6,145 bases of DNA. Origin: Coriobacteriia bacterium (GTDB taxonomy: Bacteria > Actinomycetota > Coriobacteriia > WRKU01 > WQUG01). Every line of letters begins with the position of its first letter. Positions within the stretch are counted from its first letter, which is position 1. The position numbers and the translations under genes were made by a program. Below, piece after piece: positions 1 through 6,104 of the stretch. The notes under the pieces are model-generated. The model made no database searches, was not told the DNA's origin, and saw only the letters and a list, made by a program, of their open reading frames with translations. The stretch covers positions 1 to 6,145 of the forward strand of contig WREJ01000072.1 in assembly GCA_009779395.1 (NCBI GenBank). Reading direction: 5' to 3'.

Positions 1-1
1 A

Positions 2-1174
2 GATCGCTACGTACCGACACCCTGTTTGTGCTGGGCAGTTGCCCGTGACGAAGCTGCAATTGGTGGCTTGCAGCTGACTGCCAGCCACAACCCCGCGCAG
101 TGGCTGGGAATCAAGGTGCGCATGAGTGACGGTGGCGCATCGGGTGTCGAGTTCACGCGCCAGATCGAAGACTTGCTACCAGCAGAACCAGCAACTGATG
201 CGCAGGTCAGCATGGTGCTCGAGGCCGATATTCTGTCTGACTATCTGGACGCACTCCGCGATTTTGTTGATACAGATGCGATTGCGGCTGCGAACTTAAA
301 ACTTGTCATTGACCCGCTGTATGGTGCGTCGCGCGTTTATCTGGCAGAACTTTTCGAGCAGCTGGGGGTAGAGGTCGTCAGGATTCATGATGGGCACAAC
401 GCGACTTTTGGTGGCTTGCACCCAGAACCCATTCCGCCCTGGACAGATGCTGCCGCCGCTGCCGTAACTGCTGCATCTGCGACTGCTGGCTTTGTCCTTG
501 ATGGTGACGCTGACCGGCTGGGCGCCCTTGACCAAGAGGGAGACTTTGTCTCGTCACACAAGATTATCGCGCTGTTGGCATTGCATATGGCAGAGCAGCG
601 CGGCAAAAGTGGCAGGATTGTCAAAGCACTGTCGACTTCGTTTTTGGTCGACCGTGTAGCGGCACATCTAGGGATGCCGCTGACGACAACGCCCGTTGGA
701 TTCAAGTGGATTTATCAGGAAATGCTTGCCGGCGACGTCATGATTGGCGGCGAAGAAAGCGGCGGCATTGGCATTCCCAGCCATGTGCGCGAACGTGACG
801 GGCTGCTGATGAGCCTGCTGCTTGCAGAAATGATGGCGCAGACAAACAAAAGCCTGCGCCAGCTGGTCGCAGACCTCGAGGCGCGTGTTGGCGCGCTACA
901 CTACGACCGCCGCGACCTGACCCTTGACCCGCAGCACATCAAGCGTTTTCGCGACCTGTTGCCTACTGTGCGCCCCTCGAGCGTTGCGGGCACTTCTGTG
1001 GCAGAGTACGTCCATGTAGACGGCGCAAAGTTTCTACTGAACAAAGACGAATGGCTGCTGCTGCGTGCATCGGGCACTGAACCTTTGGTACGCATCTACG
1101 CAGAGGCTGCAACCACAGACCGTGTTGCAGAATTGCTTGCAGCTGGTGAGCAGCTGGTGCAGGAGGCCGCGTGA
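2..1174 (+). CDS. Alpha-D-phosphohexomutase (phosphomannomutase/phosphoglucomutase type), 5' partial
   Basis: This is a cytoplasmic enzyme that interconverts hexose-6-phosphate and hexose-1-phosphate, feeding nucleotide-sugar synthesis. The frame is open from the first bases of the window, so the start lies upstream; TTG at 26 is only an internal Leu codon. The 390 visible residues (numbered from the codon at position 2) carry all four family signatures. They are the phosphoserine loop TASHNP (Ser28, after a family-like VPTP at 4-7), the metal loop DGDADR (167-172), the sugar-specificity loop GEESGG (250-255), and the phosphate-binding loop RASGTEP (355-361) near the C terminus. Family members have about 450-475 residues with the active Ser near residue 100, so roughly 70 N-terminal residues are missing. 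GEESGG rather than GEMSGH leaves mannose versus glucose preference open. The stop overlaps the next gene by one base. The class is confident, the substrate is not. Confidence 0.93.
   Translation, partial: DRYVPTPCLCWAVARDEAAIGGLQLTASHNPAQWLGIKVRMSDGGASGVEFTRQIEDLLPAEPATDAQVSMVLEADILSDYLDALRDFVDTDAIAAANLKLVIDPLYGASRVYLAELFEQLGVEVVRIHDGHNATFGGLHPEPIPPWTDAAAAAVTAASATAGFVLDGDADRLGALDQEGDFVSSHKIIALLALHMAEQRGKSGRIVKALSTSFLVDRVAAHLGMPLTTTPVGFKWIYQEMLAGDVMIGGEESGGIGIPSHVRERDGLLMSLLLAEMMAQTNKSLRQLVADLEARVGALHYDRRDLTLDPQHIKRFRDLLPTVRPSSVAGTSVAEYVHVDGAKFLLNKDEWLLLRASGTEPLVRIYAEAATTDRVAELLAAGEQLVQEAA
1161..1166 (+). promoter_or_regulatory. Shine-Dalgarno AGGAGG that sets the glycosyltransferase start
   Basis: A perfect AGGAGG lies inside the last codons of the mutase. 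ATG at 1174 is 7 bases downstream, the optimal distance, while the in-frame GTG at 1171 is only 4 bases away. This favours ATG 1174, which also shares its A with the mutase TGA stop. Confidence 0.75.
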
Positions 1175-2355
1175 TGACTGACACACACAGCGGCATGCGT
1201 ATTGTCATGGTCAACAAGTACTATCCGCCCCATGTGGGTGGCATTGAATTTCACGTGCGTGACCTTGCAGAGGGACTGGTCAAAGCAGGACACAGCGTTC
1301 GCATTATTAGTAGCAACGACCAGCGCAGCTACTCAGAAGATGTCATCAACGGTGTACAGGTCGTGCGTCTGCCGCGCCAGTTCGAGCGCGCATCAACACC
1401 TGTCGTGCGTTACATGGGGCAGGTACTTGCGGCAGAGGCACAACAGGCTGACATCATGCACTTTCACTTCCCCTATCCCTGGGGTGAGTTTGAATGGATT
1501 GGACAGCTTGCCTCGAAAACAGAGCCCTATGTGATTACCTACCACTCAGACATTGTGCGCCAGAAAAAAGCACTGGCACTCTACAGCCCTTTCTTACACA
1601 AGTTTCTGAACCGTTCGCGCCTTATTATGGCGTCATCTCCGCAGCTAATCGAACATTCCCCCTGGCTGGCACCACGCGCAGAAAAATGCCGTCAGGTAAA
1701 CTTTGGACTACCGGTCGAAGACATCGCATACAACCCCCAGGCGATGGCGCGCGCGCTGCAATTACGCGCCCAGTACGCAGCAGACGGCAAGCCCATTGTG
1801 CTATTTGTGGGCAGACTGATCTACTACAAGGGTATCGAGATTTTGGCGCGAGCAATCCCTGCGGTCGACGCTCATTTTGTCATCATTGGCAAGGGACCCG
1901 ACCGTATTTTGCTCGAAGGACTTGCAGAACAGCAGGCAGAGGAGAAGGTCCATGTCATCGACTACGCCGACAATGATGAGCTGATTGCCTGGTTTCACGC
2001 CGCAGACCTGCTGACTTTGCCCAGTATCGAATCTTCCGAGGCCTTTGGGCTGGTACAGATAGAGGCGCATGCGGCAGGAACACCGGTCGTGTCCAGCAGA
2101 CTCAATACGGGCGTGACCTACGCAAACCTTGATGGGGTGACTGGTCTGACTGCTGCTCCGCGTGATGCAGACGCGCTGGCTGGTGCACTGAACGCACTGC
2201 TTGCAGACGACGACTTGCGTGCGCGTCTTGGTCGTCAGGCACAGCAACGCGCACTCAGCGAGTTTAACATTCCGCGCATGGTTGACGCGGTCACTGCTGT
2301 CTATGCTCAGGCACTGGCTCTAAACACAGAACCGTCACAAGGGCAGTTGATCTGA
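1174..2355 (+). CDS. GT4-family (GT-B fold) glycosyltransferase
   Basis: This is a cytoplasmic, retaining glycosyltransferase that probably adds a sugar to the lipid-linked polysaccharide intermediate. It has 393 residues, normal for the family. The N-terminal acceptor domain opens with a Rossmann strand and a glycine loop (MRIVMVNKYYPPHVGG, 8-23), followed by HFHFPYPWGE (96-105) and an ITYHSD motif (121-126). The C-terminal donor domain starts near FVGRLIYYKG (211-220), which holds the usual Arg214 and Lys219. It also holds the E-x7-E motif in SSEAFGLVQIE (Glu289 and Glu297) that marks GT4 donor binding, and AGTPVV (301-306). The start was chosen by the AGGAGG site and the TGATG overlap; a GTG one codon earlier is the alternative. 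It lies between the mutase and the priming transferase, overlapping each by one base. The donor and acceptor sugars cannot be read from sequence. Confidence 0.93.
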   Translation: MTDTHSGMRIVMVNKYYPPHVGGIEFHVRDLAEGLVKAGHSVRIISSNDQRSYSEDVINGVQVVRLPRQFERASTPVVRYMGQVLAAEAQQADIMHFHFPYPWGEFEWIGQLASKTEPYVITYHSDIVRQKKALALYSPFLHKFLNRSRLIMASSPQLIEHSPWLAPRAEKCRQVNFGLPVEDIAYNPQAMARALQLRAQYAADGKPIVLFVGRLIYYKGIEILARAIPAVDAHFVIIGKGPDRILLEGLAEQQAEEKVHVIDYADNDELIAWFHAADLLTLPSIESSEAFGLVQIEAHAAGTPVVSSRLNTGVTYANLDGVTGLTAAPRDADALAGALNALLADDDLRARLGRQAQQRALSEFNIPRMVDAVTAVYAQALALNTEPSQGQLI

Positions 2356-3677
2356 TGTCACGCTTTCGCTTCCGCCTGTTCTCGCTGCTTGCCGACGCGG
2401 TCTTTGTAAACGCGGCAGTTATCGCTGCTTTTGCGCTGCGTTTTATGGGTGATGCTCCGCCGCACAATGTTGCTGCCTATGTGGCGCTGTGGCCGCTGTT
2501 GACGGCAGCCTATCTGTCCTGTGGCTGGCTGTATGACCTGTACGAACCGCAGCAGCTAGATTCACCCTGGTCAACAACCTCAAAGGTGATTCCTGCCGCT
2601 ATGTTGGGCACCCTTGCTTTGACTGCTATTGCCTTTTTGGGGGGCAACGCAACAGCTGCCTTTCCGCGCACGACTTTACCCTTTATTCTGTGTTTTTCGA
2701 CAACCTTTATGCTGGGCTGGCGGCTGCTGTTTTTGCGCTTTGGCAGAATACACTGGCCCGAGCAGCGTACCCTTATCATTGGCAATGGGGACACAGCACG
2801 TGACCTGGCAAAGTCTATTTCTGCGCGCAGAAAATGGGGCTGGAACTTGGTTGCGCAGCTTTCTGCTGACAGTGAATTGCAGCAGATTAACGACCGAATC
2901 CAGGCAGACGGCATCAATCGCGTCATTGTGGCAGACCCCGCACGCATACGCGAGACCATCGAGCAGCTGGTTTTGGCTGACCACGTCAATCTGACGGTAG
3001 ACGTTGTTCCTGAACTGTACGAGACCTTTATGGGACGCACCTCGACCATCATCGGCGACATTCCGCTGATGCGTATTGTGTCAGGCACCATCCCACGCTA
3101 TCAACGTATGGCAAAGCGGGCGGTTGATGTTTTGGGCGCACTCTGCCTGCTTATCCTGACTCTACCCCTAATGCTGGTCGTTGCTGCAGTAATACTGATA
3201 AGTGACGGTCGCCCCGTCTTTTACCGGCAAAAACGCATGGGGCGCGGGCAGCGCGTGTTTCTGATTTACAAATTCAGGACGATGCTTACCAATGCCGAGC
3301 AGGACTCTGGTCCAGTACTGGCAACAAAAGACGACCCTCGTATCACTGCTACGGGCAAGACCCTGCGCAAATTCCGTATCGACGAGCTGCCGCAGGTTTT
3401 TAACATTTTGCGCGGCGAGATGAGTTTTATCGGGCCACGCCCCGAACGCCCCGAGTTTATTGCAGCCTACGTCAGCGACATTCCCGGCTATTCTGAACGT
3501 TTCCGTATCAAGCCAGGGGTAACAGGACTGGCGCAAATTAATGGCGGATACGCCACAACACCGCAGCGTAAGTTAAAATACGACCTAATGTATTTGTACC
3601 ATCAAAGCCCGGCACTCGATGTACAGATTGTTGTCGAGACCATAAAAGTAGTGCTAACAGGGAAGGGTGCACGTTGA
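2355..3677 (+). CDS. Polyprenyl-phosphate sugar-1-phosphate transferase (polyprenyl glycosylphosphotransferase, WbaP/CpsE type)
   Basis: This is the membrane enzyme that starts polysaccharide assembly, moving a sugar-1-phosphate from a UDP-sugar to undecaprenyl phosphate. At 440 residues it has the long layout. Four N-terminal membrane segments lie at about 8-30, 40-60, 78-97 and 104-128. A Rossmann-like middle domain follows (TLIIGNGDTARDLAKS, 139-154, the CoA_binding_3 type region). The C-terminal catalytic bacterial sugar transferase domain starts at KRAVDVLGA (254-262). A hydrophobic helix (about 256-283) contains Pro271, as in the re-entrant helix of this superfamily. Then come YRQKRMGRGQRVF, YKFRTM (305-310), the catalytic Asp-Glu pair in RIDELPQ (Asp343, Glu344), GPRPERPEF (360-368) and KPGVTGLAQINGG (386-398). 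ATG 2355 overlaps the previous stop by one base, with AAGGGC upstream as a modest ribosome site. Glucose, galactose or an acetamido sugar are all possible donors. Confidence 0.95.
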   Translation: MSRFRFRLFSLLADAVFVNAAVIAAFALRFMGDAPPHNVAAYVALWPLLTAAYLSCGWLYDLYEPQQLDSPWSTTSKVIPAAMLGTLALTAIAFLGGNATAAFPRTTLPFILCFSTTFMLGWRLLFLRFGRIHWPEQRTLIIGNGDTARDLAKSISARRKWGWNLVAQLSADSELQQINDRIQADGINRVIVADPARIRETIEQLVLADHVNLTVDVVPELYETFMGRTSTIIGDIPLMRIVSGTIPRYQRMAKRAVDVLGALCLLILTLPLMLVVAAVILISDGRPVFYRQKRMGRGQRVFLIYKFRTMLTNAEQDSGPVLATKDDPRITATGKTLRKFRIDELPQVFNILRGEMSFIGPRPERPEFIAAYVSDIPGYSERFRIKPGVTGLAQINGGYATTPQRKLKYDLMYLYHQSPALDVQIVVETIKVVLTGKGAR

Positions 3678-5686
3678 TGACTACTAGTAGCGGAATTCGC
3701 GAAACCACTACGGCGGGCAAGTTTGCGTGGTGGCTAATCCTGGGTCTGGTTGCTCTGGTCCCTATCATCATGTCAAATGGACCGCTCGCTGCCATGGGAT
3801 TGCACCTGGTTGACGGCTTTGACGGCATCAAAGTGTTTGTGCTGCGCATAGGCGTTATGGTGCTGCTGGCGACCTGGATATGGGATGTTGTCTTAAATGG
3901 CGGAGAAATCCGCTACCACCGCATCTATATTTTGCTGGGCGTCTTTTTGATCTGGATAGCGATTACTACGATGACCTCTATCAGTCCAGCAACGGCATTT
4001 TTAGGTAAGTATCGCCGCTACGACGGAGCATGGTCCTATATTCTGTACGCGCTCTTATTTTTCCTCACTATGCAGTACGCGACTACTTTGCCGCGTGTGC
4101 GCCAGCTGGCACAGACCCTCAGCTGGTCAAGTTTTATTGTTGCCGGCTACGGTCTGTTGCAGGCACTAGGAGCAGATCCCCTTCAGTGGGGACAGCTTCC
4201 CTTCGAGCAAAATCGTTCGTTCTCGACCTTTGGCAATCCTGACCTGTTGGCAGGTTTTCTTGCCTTTAGCATTTTCATCAATCTGGGACTGATTTTTTCT
4301 GAACAAAATCCAAAATGGCGCCGCTGGTACTGGTTTGTGCTGCTGCTGAACTCGATTGTGGCAATCACGGCATTTGCGCGCTCGCTTTGGGTTGCCTTTT
4401 TTGTGACAATCATTGTTTTTGCTTTGCTGATGTGGCGTCAAAAAGCAAAGGGAGTCAAAGAAGACTGGCTGTTTGCCGGTGGAGTTGCTGCCGGTGTTAC
4501 TGCCTTTATTGCCGCTTCGCTGACACGTACAGACGGTGTCATGAACTTTTGGGTTCGTGTTCAATCTATTTTCGAGTTTGACCAGGGCAGTGCACTTACA
4601 CGCTTTCAAATCTGGGACGCCGCGATGCTGGCGATTGCAGAACGTCCAATACTTGGGTACGGACTTGATACCTTCCGTCTGATATTTCGTCGCTTTTCTC
4701 CCCCCGAGTATTCTCAGGCAGCAGGATTTCGTTCTGTCGCCGACAACGTACACAATTTTCCCCTGCAGCTTGCTACCGGTATTGGCATTGTGGGCGTGAT
4801 ACTGTTTTACGCCATTTTGTTCTGGGTTGCTTTTCTTGCTATTCGCAACTGCCTCAAGCTGACTAAAAAAGGTCAGCCGGGGCGTGTTTTGTTCATTGGC
4901 ATAGTATGCGCCTGTGTTGCCTATTGTGTGCATCTGTTCTTTGGACTGTCTCTGCCGGGCGCGACCTTTTTGCTCTGGATATTTATGGCTGTCTTGATGG
5001 TTCCTGTCTCGCAAACCATTACGGTACGTCCGCTGAAACCAACGCTGATGGCACAGGCAACGGTGCTGCTTGCGGCAGCTTTGCTGACCGTTCCCTGTGT
5101 TTTTGCAACGCGCCTTCTTGCTGCTGACCAGGCATATGCCATGCCGGCAGCTGTTGTGGCAACGCAGCTTAATACCGGAGACATAGAGGTACTGCGGATG
5201 GCAAAAGCAGAAGCAGAACGCATGATTCGCTTAAACCCCTTTAACGAACGCTACTTCACGGACTATTTTGCGCTGCTGGGCCACTACACGCTGCTGCACG
5301 TCTTTAACGAAACGCCCGATGCTGCTATGCAAGTTGAAGAGGCAAAACGCGCTGCCCAGCACCTGATTGACATGTCACCCTGGGAATACGATTCGTATTT
5401 GGCAGTGACTAATTTTTACATCAATCTAGGAGAGATTATCGGTGGCACAGAGGGGCGCAGTTACGTACAGCATGCAGCAGAGTTTGCCCGCGAAAAGATT
5501 GCCTTTACTCCCAATGGACTGGCTTTGCGTGCACGCTATGCAGACGCGCTGATACTTTTGGGTGACATCGATGCCGCGATAGCAGAACTGGAATTTGTCA
5601 CTGCACAGGATACCAATTACACAGCAGCAGCAGAGTTGTTGCAGCAGTTGCGCGAGGATCCACATCAGTTTATGCGCTTCCCTTAA
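3677..5686 (+). CDS. O-antigen ligase/polymerase-like membrane protein (Wzy_C type) with C-terminal TPR domain
   Basis: This is a polytopic membrane protein of 669 residues. It probably acts on the outer face of the membrane, either polymerising the lipid-linked glycan or moving it to an acceptor (lipid, wall polymer or protein). Residues 15 to about 480 hold some 10-12 hydrophobic segments. Family-type motifs are RSFSTFGNPDLLAGF (180-194), ARSLWVAF (234-241), LTRFQIWDAAMLAIAERPILGYG (Arg309, Gly327) and, in the large external loop, DNVHNFPLQ (356-364), whose His359 matches the conserved WaaL/PglL histidine. The tail after the last segment (about 480-669) is soluble and TPR-like: helices at 501-519, 523-541, 553-567, 571-587, 596-609 and 614-657, with typical elements such as LALRARYADALILLGDIDAAI. 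ATG 3677 shares its A with the upstream stop. GGAAGG at 3661-3666 is the ribosome site, and the TTG one codon earlier is less likely. Which of ligase, polymerase or protein oligosaccharyltransferase it is stays open. Confidence 0.88.
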   Translation: MTTSSGIRETTTAGKFAWWLILGLVALVPIIMSNGPLAAMGLHLVDGFDGIKVFVLRIGVMVLLATWIWDVVLNGGEIRYHRIYILLGVFLIWIAITTMTSISPATAFLGKYRRYDGAWSYILYALLFFLTMQYATTLPRVRQLAQTLSWSSFIVAGYGLLQALGADPLQWGQLPFEQNRSFSTFGNPDLLAGFLAFSIFINLGLIFSEQNPKWRRWYWFVLLLNSIVAITAFARSLWVAFFVTIIVFALLMWRQKAKGVKEDWLFAGGVAAGVTAFIAASLTRTDGVMNFWVRVQSIFEFDQGSALTRFQIWDAAMLAIAERPILGYGLDTFRLIFRRFSPPEYSQAAGFRSVADNVHNFPLQLATGIGIVGVILFYAILFWVAFLAIRNCLKLTKKGQPGRVLFIGIVCACVAYCVHLFFGLSLPGATFLLWIFMAVLMVPVSQTITVRPLKPTLMAQATVLLAAALLTVPCVFATRLLAADQAYAMPAAVVATQLNTGDIEVLRMAKAEAERMIRLNPFNERYFTDYFALLGHYTLLHVFNETPDAAMQVEEAKRAAQHLIDMSPWEYDSYLAVTNFYINLGEIIGGTEGRSYVQHAAEFAREKIAFTPNGLALRARYADALILLGDIDAAIAELEFVTAQDTNYTAAAELLQQLREDPHQFMRFP

Positions 5687-5697
5687 TTGAAGATGGT

Positions 5698-5724
5698 GGT
5701 GTTACTTGCATTAAAGCAAACACC
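5698..5724. terminator. Hairpin after the polysaccharide operon, weak or bidirectional terminator candidate
   Basis: GGTGT-tac-TTGC pairs with GCAA-ACACC around an ATTAAA loop, giving 9 bp with a 3-base bulge, 12 bases after the ligase stop. Neither side has a real T-run, so termination would be weak or factor-assisted. The 5' half overlaps the -35 box of the + strand promoter at 5706. It may close the operon, the convergent - strand transcript, or both. Confidence 0.35.
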
Positions 5725-5734
5725 TTGCTAGAAT
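5706..5734 (+). promoter_or_regulatory. Promoter for a short + strand RNA (candidate antitoxin promoter)
   Basis: The -35 candidate TTGCAT (5706-5711, first three bases consensus) is 17 bases from a -10 box TAGAAT (5729-5734, five of six match TATAAT). Predicted start is about 5741-5742. No credible + strand gene follows inside the window, so it should drive an untranslated RNA that runs into the 3' end of the convergent small ORF. Confidence 0.5.
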
Positions 5735-5740
5735 TGCTTA

Positions 5741-5842
5741 CATGAGAGGCAGCCTGATGTTTGGTCGCAGACGGCTCACTACCTCTTAATAAGGGTTTTG
5801 GAAGCCGCTACGGCATATTAGCTGTGGCGGTTTCTTACTATC
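5741..5842 (+). ncRNA. Predicted cis-antisense RNA, candidate type I antitoxin
   Basis: This is inferred from the promoter at 5706-5734 and the terminator-like hairpin at 5801-5834; the predicted length is about 100 nt. It is complementary to the whole 3' untranslated part of the - strand small-ORF transcript and to that ORF's last five or so codons. A 3' overlap of convergent RNAs is how RatA meets txpA mRNA and SR4 meets bsrG mRNA in Bacillus. Its 5' region contains one arm of the 14-bp inverted repeat (5748-5761), so its beginning has the same sequence as the predicted beginning of the toxin mRNA. A small five-pair hairpin may form around CCTCTTAATAAGGG (5782-5795). I see no ribosome site plus ORF of useful length in it. 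Expression is unproven. Confidence 0.4.
5801..5840 (+). terminator. 14-bp hairpin with short U-rich tail, terminator of the + strand RNA
   Basis: GAAGCCGCTACGGC (5801-5814) pairs with GCTGTGGCGGTTTC (5821-5834) around loop ATATTA, followed by TTACTATC. In + strand RNA all 14 positions pair, three of them as G-U. In - strand RNA the same three positions become A-C mismatches, so the structure belongs to the + strand. The stem's own TTTC plus TTACT makes a modest U-tract. The loop holds the complement of the small ORF's TAA stop. Confidence 0.5.
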
Positions 5843-5925
5843 AGGTCAATAACAGCCCTGACCAGCAGAACAGCTTCTTTCGCCAGCGCAAGCACCAAAG
5901 CGATTACGACTAACGGTTCAGGCAT
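5818..5925 (-). CDS. Small hydrophobic peptide, 35 residues, candidate type I toxin
   Basis: I do not recognise this as a named family. The peptide begins MPEPLVV and ends in IVRNRHS. Residues 5-30 are almost all Leu, Val, Ile and Ala, while Lys16, Arg23, Asp27, Arg31 and His34 fall within about 80 degrees of each other on an alpha helix. It is therefore an amphipathic single membrane helix with a basic end, in the style of TisB, DinQ or Fst-like toxins, and would be expected in the inner (cytoplasmic) membrane. ATG at 5925 lies 8 bases after GAGG (complement of 5934-5937). ATG at 5931 is only 2 bases away and is less likely. The frame is open upstream to 6105 (95 codons), but that start has no good ribosome site and would have to be read through the predicted promoter and leader. 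It is convergent with the polysaccharide operon. Function is inferred from size, peptide shape and the surrounding RNA signals; it could also be a chance ORF. Confidence 0.5.
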   Translation of the reverse strand: MPEPLVVIALVLALAKEAVLLVRAVIDLIVRNRHS

Positions 5926-5933
5926 ATTCATCA

Positions 5934-5951
5934 CCTCGCTCTCATGCGAGG
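5934..5951 (-). promoter_or_regulatory. Hairpin burying the Shine-Dalgarno of the small ORF
   Basis: In the - strand RNA, CCTCGC-ATGAGA-GCGAGG folds into a perfect 6-bp stem with a 6-base loop. The 3' arm ends in GAGG, the ribosome site of the ORF starting at 5925. Folding would block initiation, as in several type I toxin mRNAs that need processing or refolding to be translated. Confidence 0.6.
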
Positions 5952-5987
5952 AGCAAACCGCCTGCAACATCAGGCTGCCAGATTCAA

Positions 5988-6041
5988 AGAGTAACAGATA
6001 AAGCAAACGCTTGTACAGTTTTTTGAAAATTTTCTGAAACT
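5988..6041 (-). promoter_or_regulatory. Promoter of the small-ORF transcript with AT-rich upstream element
   Basis: Read on the - strand, TG-T-TACTCT (extended -10; hexamer at 5993-5988) lies 18 bases from TGTACA (6017-6012, four of six match TTGACA). Directly upstream is an AT-rich tract with AGAAAATTTTCAAAAAA (6036-6020), resembling an UP element. It contains a perfect palindrome GAAAATTTTC (6025-6034) within a wider interrupted dyad AGTTT...AAACT (6017-6041) that could also be an operator. A start 9 bases past the -10 box falls at 5979, the first base of the inverted repeat. The -10 hexamer itself is a poor match (three of six), which lowers confidence. Confidence 0.4.
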
Positions 6042-6104
6042 TTTTTGCTAGGCGCGGTGGCAATTCTCCCCCAATAATGAACATTTCGAGAAATGCGACC
6101 AGCA

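Larger units (their letters stand above)
5748..5979. repeat. Perfect 14-bp inverted repeat bracketing the small ORF
   Basis: GGCAGCCTGATGTT at 5748-5761 recurs as its exact complement at 5966-5979, 204 bases apart. Pairing continues inward after a 5-base bulge: 5767-5774 against 5958-5965 gives 8 more pairs, one of them G-U in the - strand RNA but a C-A type mismatch in the + strand. GAG/CTC adds three more. In the - strand transcript the arms would lie at the 5' and 3' ends. The same repeat could instead be the ends of a small 232-bp mobile element, since AGA stands on both sides (5745-5747 and 5980-5982). Confidence 0.85.

Noticed and set aside
26..85. TTG at 26 as the mutase start
   Set aside because: The frame is open to the window edge, and residues before it (VPTP) match the mutase family just before the phosphoserine loop, so the gene simply begins outside the window.
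2510..3091. 193-codon - strand ORF opposite the sugar transferase gene
   Set aside because: No recognisable domain or ribosome site; fully covered by a convincing + strand gene.
4166..5014. 282-codon - strand ORF opposite the ligase gene
   Set aside because: Its composition (rich in Gln, Asn, Lys, Cys and Arg, no domain) is that of an antisense shadow of a membrane protein gene; the + strand frame has clear family motifs throughout.
5844..5863. Small hairpin GGTCA/TGACC inside the small ORF
   Set aside because: Only 5 pairs with a 10-base loop, within the expected background for coding sequence.
5748..5979. A 6S-like or other housekeeping structured RNA on the - strand
   Set aside because: End pairing and length (232 nt) would fit, but the interior carries a strong ribosome site and an in-frame hydrophobic ORF, and I see no known conserved core. 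An Rfam scan would settle it.
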